DNA of 64,000 bases. Source: Archegozetes longisetosus (Eukaryota; Arthropoda; Arachnida; Sarcoptiformes; Trhypochthoniidae). The position numbers were made by a program, and so were the translations under genes. The notes under the pieces were generated by a model. That model worked only from the letters and a program-made list of their open reading frames with translations. It had not been told where the DNA came from and ran no database searches. Shown one piece after another: positions 26,173-39,500 of the stretch (position 1 is its first letter; each line of letters starts with the position of its first letter). The stretch spans positions 4,698,573 to 4,762,572 of the forward strand of contig JAEMBT020000004.1 of NCBI GenBank assembly GCA_018873245.2, written 5' to 3'.

Positions 26173-29100
26173 TATTTGAAACTGGAAAAGTTAAATTATT
26201 TTCTTAAGATATTTTCAGTTATAAACTTATTCGTCATTTACCTCCTTTGCTATTTTCAATCTTGAGTCAGTTTGATTTGATAGAAATAGCGAATTGGCCA
26301 ACAATCACATTTCACATTTTATGGTACACGTAGTCTTTCTGCACATTTGGTTTCCTATACAACATTGGCTACTATGCTATGCCTTTCCTCTTGAGATGCT
26401 ATAAGAATAAATTGTTGGCTGAGATCTTTAGATAGGCCAAAGTAATGTTAGTATGACTTTGCCGTATATCGAGTTCACTTGACTTGCCTGATGGCTGACG
26501 ATAAATGATTTTCATGAAAAGGAGGAGTAGTTTAATGCAGGTCTAGAGAATTCCAATCTATTTCACATTAAACTTTTACCAAATATATTCCCCGTTTTTT
26601 TTCATAAATTATTTATTCTTATTTCACACTCTAATATCCAGTACACACTTCTGGGATTTGAATCCTTTTCAAAAACGCATTTCTTATTATATTTGTAAAC
26701 TTTAACACAAATTCTTTTCATAAATTCTCCAACACTATTCGCCAAATATTTCCGCTAACGATCACATGCTTTGAACGAATGGCAAAACTTTTGACATGTC
26801 TGTGAATGATGAGAGTTGAGTTACATATTTCTAGCTGAATATCGAACAGTTCACACACGTACATACAATTTCTGATTGAATTGTTCAAGAATGTGCTATT
26901 AGGCGACTTATGACTTGCCTGTATTTTGATTTGTCGAATAAATGAGGGAAAGTTAGAATGCCAACCGACATTCAATATTATCAATATTAGTGTTTATATA
27001 ATTACCAGAGTTGCTACTTATACTCAAATACTAACCAATCAATATTGTGCTAAACTCTACTCTAACAAACTATAAGTTGAACTAATCTTTTCTTCCAAAG
27101 CCACCCACTCGTTTGGATTTTGATCTGGATTTTTCCAAAATTCATTCAATTTGTTTCTCAATCAATTGTTGTTTGAGAAAATTTCAACCAATGTGAGTTA
27201 TCAAAAAATAAAATGGAAAAATTTCATTTAATTATTTACAGCATTCGAATGAGTTGAGTGACGCTTCCTTGTTTTCGTTTAATTAAATAAGTGAATAAGT
27301 TTTGCATAATAAAAGTTATCTGAAAATCCATTGTCATTCCCTGAAAATGCAATGAAAACATTTAGAAATCGCAAACATAATCTCGTGCATTAGTTTTTCA
27401 GCTTAACCAGATTCTGAATTTTTAATTAATAGGTGCTTTAATTTAAATTTCTTTCAATGGTAATTATGTTGTCTAACAGTACTTTTTGAAGTTAAAGTTT
27501 GTTTCAGCATATAATGGGTTTGTATTGGAATAGATTTGGAATGTTCGCACGATTGACAATAGATACCAGTATATAATAGAGGATTGAAACCATTCTTCTA
27601 ATAACATTTCTCTCTATTGGAAGTCAAGTCATTTCCAAAGTTGCCAAGTTATTCTTACAGATTTGCCTTTTCTAGTTGAGCGATCAATGCTTTGAAAAAA
27701 CTGCTATTTCTCTTTATTAAGTTTCAATTGATCATTTAGATTAGTTGTTATGTCTGTCCATAAGCAAAATTACCTCTATTCCATTCCATTCAATACAACA
27801 TATACTCACTATTATTTCATTGAAAATACATTCTTAATACAGAGATTGAAGACAACACAATCCAAATATTTCTCATTTCATCCCTAAACCACCTGAAGCT
27901 AGAGAGATGATAAGGAATTACAATTTGCTCATTTGTAGAGATTATATGATAATAAAAGTGAAAGTTTTGATCACAGCTATTTTTCCTTTGAGCATTTCTA
28001 ATGCTATTGATTATTGAAACTTTAAAGTTCACTCTGAGTCTCTGGGTGATGCGTGAGTTTTTATGAAAATTTGCAAAAATATAATTAGAGTTACTGGTGA
28101 ACAAGAAGCTATTCTGTCAAAATTATTAAGTCATATAAGTATATTATCCATAGTACTGTTGACTCTTTTCTTTGTTCTCTTTAGAAAATGAAACTGATCT
28201 AATTTTTAAATTTCTAAATATATGTTAGTATAGTACTCGTGTTTAAGGGGATTCTTATATAACCTTACATGCAATAGAGAAGCCCCCCTTCAAAGTGTAC
28301 ACTCTCTAAAAGCAGTAGTAAACACAAAGTATTAAATTAGTGTATGAGGTTGTATGAATAGGTATAACAGTCGTGAACATGAATAGAACAGAAATGATTG
28401 AAAATCATATCACTTTATTCACTTCAGGAATAATTGATGAAAAAGATTGTTCTTTGAACAATTTCTTAAAATCTTTTTTATTCGTTATGTGATTTTTACG
28501 CTGCTTCACATTTAGTTTTAGAGAAAAAATTATTTACTAAAATCTATTGTTAAGCTTTCTTTAAAGAAGTCTTCAGAGATATTTGTACTTTAAAAGTACT
28601 TATTTCCACAATATTAAGGCAAATGCAGCATAAAATAAAAAAATATATATAAATCTAAAAGTTTAGAAGAAATTTGACGAAAGAAAAATATAAAAAGTAA
28701 GTTTGAAGTAGATATAATTTTTTAGTCGTACTCTGAGAAAAAGGTTTAGAGCTAAGAGTATAAAAAATGAAAGTAATCATTGTAATCTATTTGGATTATT
28801 TTCAAATGACAAACATTCAGTTAATGTTTAGTAAAGGATCAAAACTATCTAATAACCAGTAGTTTATTCGTTTGAATAACAGTGTCTGACAAGTATCTGA
28901 TTAAGTATTATTTAATAATATACTAAATCCTAACAATTACCTAAAGTTTAGATTATAGAACAAATGTTGCGAACGGAGGCCATAAAAGGGTAATAATTAA
29001 AGAATTAAAAATAGTAGAAACGGATAATGATTAGAGACTAGTATGGGTAGAAAGACTGGGGAATAGTTGAAGAGTAAAGTGGCGTAAGTCTGATCTTGAT

Positions 29101-29999
29101 GTTTTGTTAGTAAAGTTATACTTATAATAACAATAGCATTAAATATATCAATACTTATTTAGGTTAAGAACTGAGTGTTACACAACAATAAAAGTTACAA
29201 TTGTATTACATCCATACAAAAAGAAGAAAATATATGAATTGACGACAGAAAAATATCATAATAAAACAAGTCTGTGTGGGATTCATATATCAGAATGTAA
29301 TAAAAGATGTCTTATCAGACACGACCAACTCTTATTTAGTCGAGTAAATACTAGTTTAAAATAGAAATCCACTACTGATGACACGTAAAAACTTTTTTCT
29401 TACATTCCATCAAAGCAGACGAGGAGAGAGAAAGAGTCTCTTTCAAAGCATTGCTTCTCTAATTTGATCGATTGCTCTCTAGTTTTTCAAGTTTTCTCAA
29501 CAATTCAAGCAAACATCTTATGAGAAATCTGTTGGATTTTTCAAATAATTAAGATAACAAAGCTAGATATCATTTTAACTGATCTGTTTTCATATTCCAG
29601 ATACACTTGCAATCGATTGGATGCAATAAATGCGTCATAAAACGAGTTATTAAACCAATTACTGGTGGAATTAATGAGAAGTAATTTAGAAGAAAGAAGT
29701 CGAAGAGAAAATAAAATGAGTGTTTAGCAGTTAAATACTTAGGTGGAGTTATACTGTTGTATTGGAATAAGATTCATATATACACGATGAAAGTGAAAGC
29801 CTGTCGATGTAAGTAGACTTACACTTTTGCCTATCCCTTCTTTTTATCGCAGCCACGTAGCTTCAGTTATAATTGAGTCGCTAACTTCATCGCTTGGTAA
29901 CAATCCTACTTTAGCTTATAGTTACACTTCTCAACAATACTTCAATATGTTCTCCAGATATTAAATTATAAATATCTTACTTATTCCCTCTCTCATTTT

Positions 30000-30004
<5 letters not shown>

Positions 30005-30030
<26 letters not shown>
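30005..30030. repeat. (TC)13 microsatellite
   Basis: Uninterrupted TC dinucleotides about 530 bases before the first receptor exon found. Confidence 0.95.
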
Positions 30031-30300
30031 ATTGAAATTGAAAGAAAAACTAACTAAAGTAGAAAAGATGATCAAAGTGATTTCTCTTGATTTAATGCTT
30101 TTTCTCATGGAAACTCATACTGTTAGTTGAGTTGATGTTTTTTATTTAAGTGGTAAGTGATATAACTTGACGATCGATGATTAAACAGGCAGTCAGTTAT
30201 ATAAACCTTAGCGGAGTTTATCGATTAATAGTGCGAGATGTCTCAAGTTAGTAAATACTTGTAATTACACTTTTATGAGAGCCATCGTGAGCGAAACTAT

Positions 30301-30392
30301 AATAAGAGATACCGAACTATTATGAGAGATACCGAACTATTATGAGAGATACCGAACTATTATAACGGATACCGAACTATTACGACAGATAC
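30301..30392. repeat. 20-bp minisatellite, about 4.5 copies
   Basis: The unit GAGATACCGAACTATTATGA is repeated, the last copies changed to AACGGATACC and GACAGATAC. It lies about 170 bases before the first receptor exon found, so it is in the promoter, the 5' untranslated region or an intron. Confidence 0.9.
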
Positions 30393-30562
30393 TTATTATG
30401 ATTTGGACATGAATTTCTATATTTCAATTGAATCAATAAGTCATCACTTTGTTGGCCTACTTTTATTTGATCAAAATGTATCAAACTCTCATCTCCCAGA
30501 TATCACAATCAAATAGATCCGATAACAGCCAATATCTCTTACACACATTTACTTTTCTTTAG

Positions 30563-30594
30563 GCAATATCTTTGTTACAACTTTTTTATTATTA
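30563..30594 (+). other. probable 5' extension of the first receptor exon
   Basis: CTTTTCTTTAG at 30552-30562 is a good acceptor, and the receptor frame stays open from it: NIFVTTFLLL leads into the Met at 30595. The hydrophobic run could end a signal peptide that begins in an unseen upstream exon. Confidence 0.45.
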
Positions 30595-33500
30595 ATGCAA
30601 GTATTGGTGGAAGATATCATCGCCAAAAGCATTGGTATAAATAATTCTGAAGTGGTAGCAATATCTTCAGTAGCAAATGAGACTGAAATGATTATAGGGG
30701 AAAGTGAGCCCAATTTAAATGTCACAGTAATGGCCTATTCTGATTCTGAGGCTGAAGGAAATGAGAAAACCAGCAGTAATATAAATAATACATTTACCAG
30801 TCACACTATTTCCACCGAGTTTAATCTTACAGACTCCGTAGTCTCCACTTATTTTCACCACCAATCCTACCAAATTCCTACTTCTTATTCCCAATTCTTT
30901 CAGACTTCTTCGGGGTCTAATGTAAATGATAAACTTGAGCATAAATGGGATAACGAAACTAATGAAACGATCGATACTAGTATTAGGTCTAGTTTTGATC
31001 ATAACTCTACTAACTCTAACTCTACACAGACTAAAGTTGACAATAGGCTAAAACCTTTAGAAGATAATGAGCCAGAAGCTAGTATTACCAATCGGACACC
31101 TTTGACTGATGTTTCGGCAAATATAGAGAATTCTAATAAAAGTTTCACTGAATTACGACCTAATAGCGAATTGGGTGAGGCAGGCAATGAATCGTATAAA
31201 GCCATTAATACCACTGGATTAGTCAATAGAAATATTGCATCGACAACATCTTCAACATCTTATAGTGAAGATAAGAACCAAACGGAATATAGTCTAGAAA
31301 AAGAGAAAATGGCAACAACTGAGAGAGTTAGTTCTGAGCACTCTTCAGGCGAACAGACAACACACCAACTAATAGTGACAAAGACTGAGTCCAGTGGTGA
31401 TTCAACAACGAGCCTGCCATCGATCGATAGGACTATATATTCAACGATTTCGATTTCGAGCGATGCACCTAAATCTGCTTATTCGACACAACTGGTCATT
31501 CCTGATGGCTCTACATTATTCGAACAAATAGAACAAACAACACCAGTAGGAATCGATCCCCAAACACATGATAATGTCACAATTGACTGGGTGGAAAGCG
31601 ACACAAATAGGGAATCGTCAACCATAAGACATGACGAAACAACTGAAGTAATACAAATAAGGCCATACAATGTGTGATAATTAGTTTTGGCAAATGTCAA
31701 TATTTACCTTTTCTTTTCATTCCCCTAAGGCCGATCTATTGACACCAACGGTCACTAAGACCGATGCATTCACACCAACAGTCACTAAGACTTCATTACT
31801 AATAACGACAACACCGGTCACTAAGACTTCACTACTAATAACGACAACATCGGACCCGAAAACACTTTCTAATAGTAGCGACTCATATAATGACCTGCAA
31901 TATGATGACAATGACTCTATTCAAACCCACAGGCGATGCCATTCGGAGCCATTAATTGATGTTAATTGGACATTAACTGAAGCTGGAGTTCTAGCTTCGC
32001 AGTCCTGTCCGCCTCCCTATAGCGGAATTGTTTATCGTCCATGTTATGCATCGGGATTATGGGGAGATCCAGATTACACAGAGTGCAGGCTTGAACATTT
32101 GAGAGAGATTCAGAGCTTGGTATGCATTGATGTGTTATTTTGGCTTAAACTAATAAAACTATTAGCATTCAACCATACGCGTTAACAGTCTTTCTCTCAA
32201 TTTAATTCTAAGTCAACTAATAAATTGCTCTACAGTTCTCACACTGAATCAAGCTTCATGTCAAATGATAACTACCAACACGATTTCTCTACTCTTTTAC
32301 CAGTTTAATCAGTTGATTGCAATGTTAGGCTAAACTTGTTTATTTGCCGTACATTTTCCTATTAACACAAAAAGTAAAAAACTATATCAATAGGAATCTC
32401 AACTTAATTGATAAAAAATGCAATTATATATAGAAAAAACTCAATGTTTCACCTTGCAATTAGATATATTTCAAATTAGATTATCTCAAATTTTAAGCTG
32501 TTAGTTGATTATAGCATAAGAGTTTGCTCAGATTGTTGACTAGATTTTCTCAATAGCACAGAAAGGCTGCAAAATTAAATATAAGCTAACAATTCAGTCA
32601 ATATAAAGAGTAAAAAGTACATAAAAGAGCAATTTTTTATGAAAAAGTTAATGAAAAATAAGTTGAGCAAAGAATATCTGTTTGTGTGATTCTAATTAGA
32701 AGTCTAGTAAATGTGTGACATTTTTCATGTTTTCATGTAAGCTCTTTTCTGTGATGTCTTATGCAGATTTTCTATCACGTTCATAAGCATTTAGTCGACG
32801 GTTTGTACCCACTGGCAGAAGATTTGAGTCGATTAGTGACTTCGGGGCGTTTTCCTATTAAGAGTCCAATGGATAGATTAGACGCGATCGATGCTCTCAA
32901 CGCTATATTAAGAGCTAAGATTAAAATAAGAATGGAAGAAGAAGAGAAGAATCTTAATTTAATTCAAGTCAGACTCACTATTACTTATATCTATTCTCCT
33001 CCCACTCAACTTTAAACCTTCATTAATATTGATGATATTCTTTCCACTCGATTCTAGTCTTTGATGACAATTTGCGATCAAGTTGTTACAAGAACTAAAG
33101 TTGTCTTCTCGATCGAAACAGAAAAGAATGTAATGTTTTTCAAGCCAAGCATAATCAAAAGTCAAATCCCATCTCGCCTTCTCTTGCTTCTAACCAGAAT
33201 TATCGGAATTATCACAATTATCAGAACTGTCTTGCTTCTCCCTAAAATTATCTCTAAAATATAAAACTCATTTCTTTTAACCCCTATATCATCATAATTT
33301 AGATCATGGGATAAGGTGTGAAGAAGCGTTTTTTGCCTTTAAATACTTAGAGAATTAGTTAGAGAAGAAAATTGGTTTTGAAGTAAGATTAAAATGAAAT
33401 GGGATTTGTCGCCACTATTTTATTGGTAGCTTATCTACACATTTAATAACTTTTCTTACTTTGACTGAACGTTATTTTCTATGAAAAACTACTTCAGGCA

Positions 33501-36500
33501 CTGATAACAATAAAGACAGCGGAGGCATTATTTGGATTTCGTTTGTTGTCCGAGAATATATTGCGTGCGCTCATTGTGTCTTGTGATGACGGAACTATCA
33601 GGAGAATAAAACCAATCATTCCAAACTCTAAAAATATAAGTTAGTTCTCTCTTTTCTAACATTAAATACCCTAAAATTATTTGTTTCAGCAAGACAAACC
33701 TCCAAATAAATGATCTCTAATGCCTTTTCTCTACGAATATTAACCTTTATATAACAAGTTATAGAGAGTATTTCATCCATATTTCACTTTTTATGTTACT
33801 TTCATCAAATCAAGTCATGACATTGACTCATCGAACTCCTTTTGGATCGTTGATTCCACTCGTAACGCCATCAAATTATACCAATGGTCTGACAAAGAGC
33901 CAAATTCCTAGGGTTATCATTCATCTTGAAGGTAAACAATTTGCATTAATGCTTAGCTCTTGCTCTGTAGCCATTCACAATTTCCCATATAACTTAGTTA
34001 TACAAAACTATAATGTCGTTACTAGAAGACACTTTCATCAGTTGTTTGTTAGTTTTCCCAAAATCAATTCAGAAATTGTTCAGAAATTAAATGACACTTT
34101 ATTTGCCAGTAATTCAATTTGAGGCAATGTTAACAAATTAGTTAAACTGTAAATTAGATTTCAACAAACTTGGAGTCGGTATATCTTCCGTATGGATACG
34201 GGAAATCGGCTCAACTTTGGATAACAGCAACTTCGAAGTGATCAGTGATATCGTTCTGGTTTCAGTGGTTCCCGCAGTTTCCATTGAAGTAGACTTTGAA
34301 GAAACGCCGAGGGTCGAGGTTGAGCTTCAATTTAGACGAGACGTGAGAGAAAGCGATCAAATAAGTTGCGGACGAATCAAATCTGCTCGAGAGTAAGTTT
34401 GTTTGGTTAAAGTTTGCGTAACTTCTATAGGATAAGTGAGTTAGTTGTGCTAAATGTTGATTTTGTTTATTTCTGCTTAAATGCTGGTGCCAAATTAACG
34501 ATATGAACAGTTTATGGTCGAAAAAAGGTTGTGAAACGTTGCGCCGCAATTCATCATCGATACACTGTATCTGCGATGAGTTGGGAATAATTGCTGCTCT
34601 AATTCACAAAACATCGTCCACTGATTCAGCACGAAACAAGTTGCCACATAGCCATTCATTACTAGTGCACAGTTTTGTTCTCAATCTAAGTCTATCTACA
34701 AGTTTACTACTTTTAGTGATTTCACTTTTTTGTCAAATTGTCCAACGGAGTCGTGAATCATCTGAAGCGTCATTCATTCTAATAAATTTGGTGTCATCTC
34801 TCAGTGCAATAGAACTAACATTTTTATTGGGAGCACCGATCAGTTGCAATTCGTCTTTGTCGAGACACGTCTGCAGTTTGGTTCCACTAGTGCTCCATTT
34901 CATGCATCTGGTCAGCGCTTTCTGGATGTTGTCGCACACCATCTTTCTATATCAGCGCCTTTGGAGACCATTGTTCCACTCAATCTCATCCTCTTCGTTA
35001 CCGCTCTCCGAAACCAATTTGTCACTTCGATCATCTTCCTGTTGGTCATTTTGGTCATTGAATTGCTTACGCAGTATTCCATTCCGTCAATGGGGTTGTA
35101 AAGAGTTCTTCTTGTTCGCCACTGCACTCCCGGCCATGTCTGTTGTTATATCTTATTTTCTTAATCCTCAAGGATACGAAACAAAACGATAGTGAGTGAC
35201 CATTTTGCATAATGAGGTTATTTTAGATAAATTATACTTTTAAGATGTGTAAGACTTGGGTCCCATAAATCGATATAGATTATCGAAATTTATCGACAGA
35301 CATATGAAAGTATTTGAAAGTATAACCATTAAGATTATAGGGGGAGAAAGAAAAACAATATTTATTTGGTAAATGACCGCATTTATTGAGTTGGATTAAG
35401 TAGAGATGGACTATATACTAAATAATATAACATTATGTGCTATGGCATTAGCAAAAATAGAGATATGGCAAAAAATTGTGAACACGTTTAAGATATTAAC
35501 GAACAATGTTTTTGTTAACATATAAAAAATGAATGACTACAAGTTTATTTACTCAATTCTGTTGCCTATTATGAAACTTTGGCTGTTGTTAATGGTTTTT
35601 AAGATCTAAACTTCTCCATACATTACTGAATACTCACTAAAACTCATTTACAAATATTTTGCTAACTTTTTTTAATCAACTATTCCATAATAAATGGTGC
35701 AAATAAATTAAATTATATTTGAGAACAAGTTAAGTTCTACATCATTTTCAATACTACACTTAATGCCTCAGTTTTACTCAAATTCATTACACTCGTAAGT
35801 GTAAGACTAAGCTTAAACATTTTCAACTCATTTATGTCTTCAGATGGCCAACGCTTCAAATTTCTACCTCAAATAAGACAAACAAAGCAAAAATAAGTAT
35901 TTCATAGTTGGTTAGTGACAAACGTGACATTTTATTTTATCAGTTCTCATTTCTTACTTAATCCTAATTGAGAGAGTCCTACAGAAAGGAATACAGAATT
36001 AAAGAATACGGAATTAAGAATAGATTTGCAGAATTGAGTAGAAAAAGAGCAATTAAAACTACATATATGCGATTAAATATTTACTAAGAGCCTCACTATT
36101 TTGAAGATACCAATTAAACTACTTATACGAGAGCAATAAAGCTTTCACTATGTGACATAAGTGTGACATCCCTTGTGATAACTTGCATTTTTATGTCAGC
36201 AAATACTTATGTCACCAACAATTAGTTAAAGCATCCTATTGTCGAATTATGATTTTGTTCCGTAATTAGTTGAAATATTTAACGCATAAACTACTAGTAA
36301 AAGAAATGCTTTTTGCCTTAATTTATATTAACATGAAACACTAACTGACTCTCTGACTAATTTAGGAAAAGCTCTATTACAACGTTTTTATATCACATTT
36401 CAAATCAATTTAATTATTCCTATGTTTAGTTTATGTTAATATCAAACCTTTTTCAGCCATAAACTTGCCCAATAGAAAATTACCAAAAGTTTAATTGCTA

Positions 36501-39500
36501 AAATATTTAGATAAGTTTGATTGATGAAGGCTTAAAATTATAATTAAAGCCTTTTAACTACAAAGTCAATCATTCTTAAAGTGTTATTTTGTTGCTGAAA
36601 CTGCTTATTATTTGAATCAATTATCAACGTTATTGTATCGCATAATAATTGAATCAATGATTATTTTTAAGACTTAGTGGCCTTTCGCCAAACGTCTCTA
36701 TCTTTGAGCAAACTTGAAATAAAAAATCGATAACATCTAATGTTTATGCTGATCAGAAGAATTACTTTTAGAATCTTTAGAATTTTCTAGCAAAAATGTT
36801 TGATCCATGAAAATAGTTGCGATATTCTCATTATCGTAACAATGCTAATGTTAAAGTAAGCTGAAAACCAGCTTGAATCGATTTTTTTATTTGAATGGCC
36901 GGATAGAAGGAATTCAGCTATGATCAATTCCGGTGCCCATCAAAATTATTACGAATGATGAAAAATCTAAATTCTTTTAGTGTTCAAAAAGCATGAAAAC
37001 CATAAAAAATGAGTAAGACTTTCACAGGACTGTACGCTGTTTACAGTATAGAACTTCTCGAGTATACATTACAGTATTGATTATTTATCATCTTAAATAT
37101 TTAAAGTTCAATTCTTTTAGCCTCAAAAGATTTCTGAATTTGATTCTTATTTAAATGAACACAAATCTTAGCGAAATCTAAGGTAGAATCTAAAAAATGA
37201 TGATTATATTTTGAATTTTTAAAATTTGTTTTCATGGTCCAGAAATTGCACTATAAATATCAATAAATGATTAGTAAAGAATATTGTATGAAGAAAAACA
37301 CACAAAGCAGCTATAGATGCCATTTTTCAATTATGCGTAACTGAACCTTGACAGTTGCAGAATAGTATGAATTCCCTATTTTTATCATGCATTCAAGTTG
37401 TAACGCTTCCAAATATACAGCTTGTTATATCAAAAGTAATTCATAATCTCTTTTTAATTTTTGAAATTTCAATTTCTTATCGGGAAGAACTGCTTCCGAA
37501 AAAGTAATTGAAAATATAACTTTTTAATAGAATCAAATACGAATCAAGCCTTCATTCAGAGCAATCATATTGAAAGTTGAACTGCTGTCTGAAGGAAACT
37601 CTGTTGCAATCAATACGACAAACGATTCTTTATTATCGACTGAAAAAGCAAAAGGAATTAAATCATAGAAAATTTTTTAATGAATAAATTACTTTTGAGG
37701 ATTAGATTTTGATGACTTGAAATTGTTCTTTATGCTATACAAGCAATAGAATAATATATAAGTTATTCGCTTAAAATTTAGAAATGCAAAAGTGATCATA
37801 TTCTCGCTGTTTCCTTAATAAAAGTAAATTATTTTCAATGCCATTATGCTGAGTAAGTTAAAATTCAGTTATCACTCATGACTAGACTGATTGAGGACTG
37901 AAAATGAAGTTTTACTGAATCTAAAGTGAGTGGAGTCAAATTGATTTGATAATGGTTTGTAAATTGAACGCGATTTTGGGCAGCATTTTCAAAACTATTT
38001 CAATTATGGTTCGTTAATATAAATGCAGCTTAGTGAGTGGGGTTTGCTAAGTCCGACTAAACGATATTTAATGAAGTGAAGTTTAGTTAATATGCAGCAA
38101 GGTTGATACTAATTTGTAATGGTTAATCTAAAGTCCTGGAGCTATGAGTTGACCCGTAACTTTATTATAGTTCTCTCACCCATAACTAAGTCTCACAGTA
38201 ACATTGAGTTTGAATACAGAAATACTAAACTTAGTTTAATGAATAGATATAGATTTATGTTTGCGAACGTATAGAACATAACTAAGGTATAGATGAAGTT
38301 TGCAAGCAAAATTGAAGGAAAAGATTAAATTTTAGAAATCTATTTAATGGAAGGCATGTCTGACAGACAAATGTAACTCTAAATCAAAATCACATATTCT
38401 TCCATAAATATTATGCGCTCAAAAAGATAAGCGCATTACAGAAAACTAATAAAAACGTTGCAAGTATTCAGTCGTAAACAAGTCAAATAAATCTTAAGAT
38501 ATTTTCATATTTATAGAGAGATTGTGTAATAAAAATCAATTTTATAGAAAACATGTTTTTAATATAAGCACAGTTATTGACATAAAGTTAGATTTAGAAA
38601 TAGATATAAAGTCATATCGATATAGCATTTAAACATTTGAAACATATTGAAAAATATTCTTATCTCAATTAGTTCTTGGTTGTCCATAGAAGGTGGAATG
38701 CAATATTCCTTTATAGTGCCTGTCTCTATACTTATTATGGTAAGTCTCCTCACGTTGACTCCATTTCTTTATGCCTGACATATACTGTTTGAGTGTTCAT
38801 CTGATTGTGTGTTTTGCTGCGATTATATAGACAAACACTGTTATTATGTTGTTGGTTCTGAAACGCTTCTTTGAAAACAAGCCGCTGACACACAAGCTTG
38901 AAATTGACAAAACTCAACCAGCTTTGCGAGCGGGTGTCACTTTATTACCATTCTTTGCCGTTAATTGGTTTCTAAGTGTGCTGGCACTCGAAGATACAGC
39001 GACTACAGCGTTCCAGTGCATATTCGCGGCCACCAATGTAGTCCAATGCTATCTTGTCTTTCTCTTCCACTGCTATCAGAGATATGACGTAAGTGGACAC
39101 TTCTAAATTTAGTTCGCTAGGCCATCTCATTCACTAAATATACTATACTATTGATTCGAGATCAAGTTTGTTTCCTTCCTTTTATTGATTTTGTTTTGGT
39201 TTGAGTCTTAATTTTAGTTTTTCTTATGCATCAACTTGTTTTGCATGTGATCTGACACAGATTTGATGCATAGATCTCTCACATAGATCTCTAATTATGA
39301 AACTTATCTAAACCATTAGTTACATGAATATATCAAAGTGAGAATATTTGGTGTAAATAAAAAGTCAAAAAAGTCTAGTTTAAGACTGAAGAAAAGTAAT
39401 GCCTATCCTGGACGTGGTCTTCGGGTAGACATCCCTCGTCTGTGTATCGGTGACGAAAGAGACTTAATTACAATACCGATTACGACAAACAACACCCCAA

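Larger units (their letters stand above)
18340..30562. other. gene-poor stretch upstream of the receptor gene
   Basis: No supported gene. It holds (TC)n at 21497 and 30005, a 10-bp tandem repeat plus fold-back at 25581-25667, a 22-bp minisatellite at 26101 and a 20-bp minisatellite at 30301. The missing N-terminal exon or exons of the receptor should lie here; I searched by eye for a lectin-like domain and found none. Confidence 0.5.

Noticed and set aside
26718..28104. Minus-strand ORFs of 88 and 95 codons (26718-26984, 27817-28104)
   Set aside because: No ATG at the start, no motif and no splice context; chance-level length.
33061..33264. 67-codon ORF reading on into a Leu/Ile-rich tail
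   Set aside because: Only its first part (to 33129) is used, as the fourth receptor exon; the remainder lies beyond a GTAATG donor and is intron.
34844..35101. Hydrophobic second-frame ORF over the receptor TM exon
   Set aside because: It is a shadow of the TM3-TM4 coding frame, which has the family motifs and consistent splice phases.
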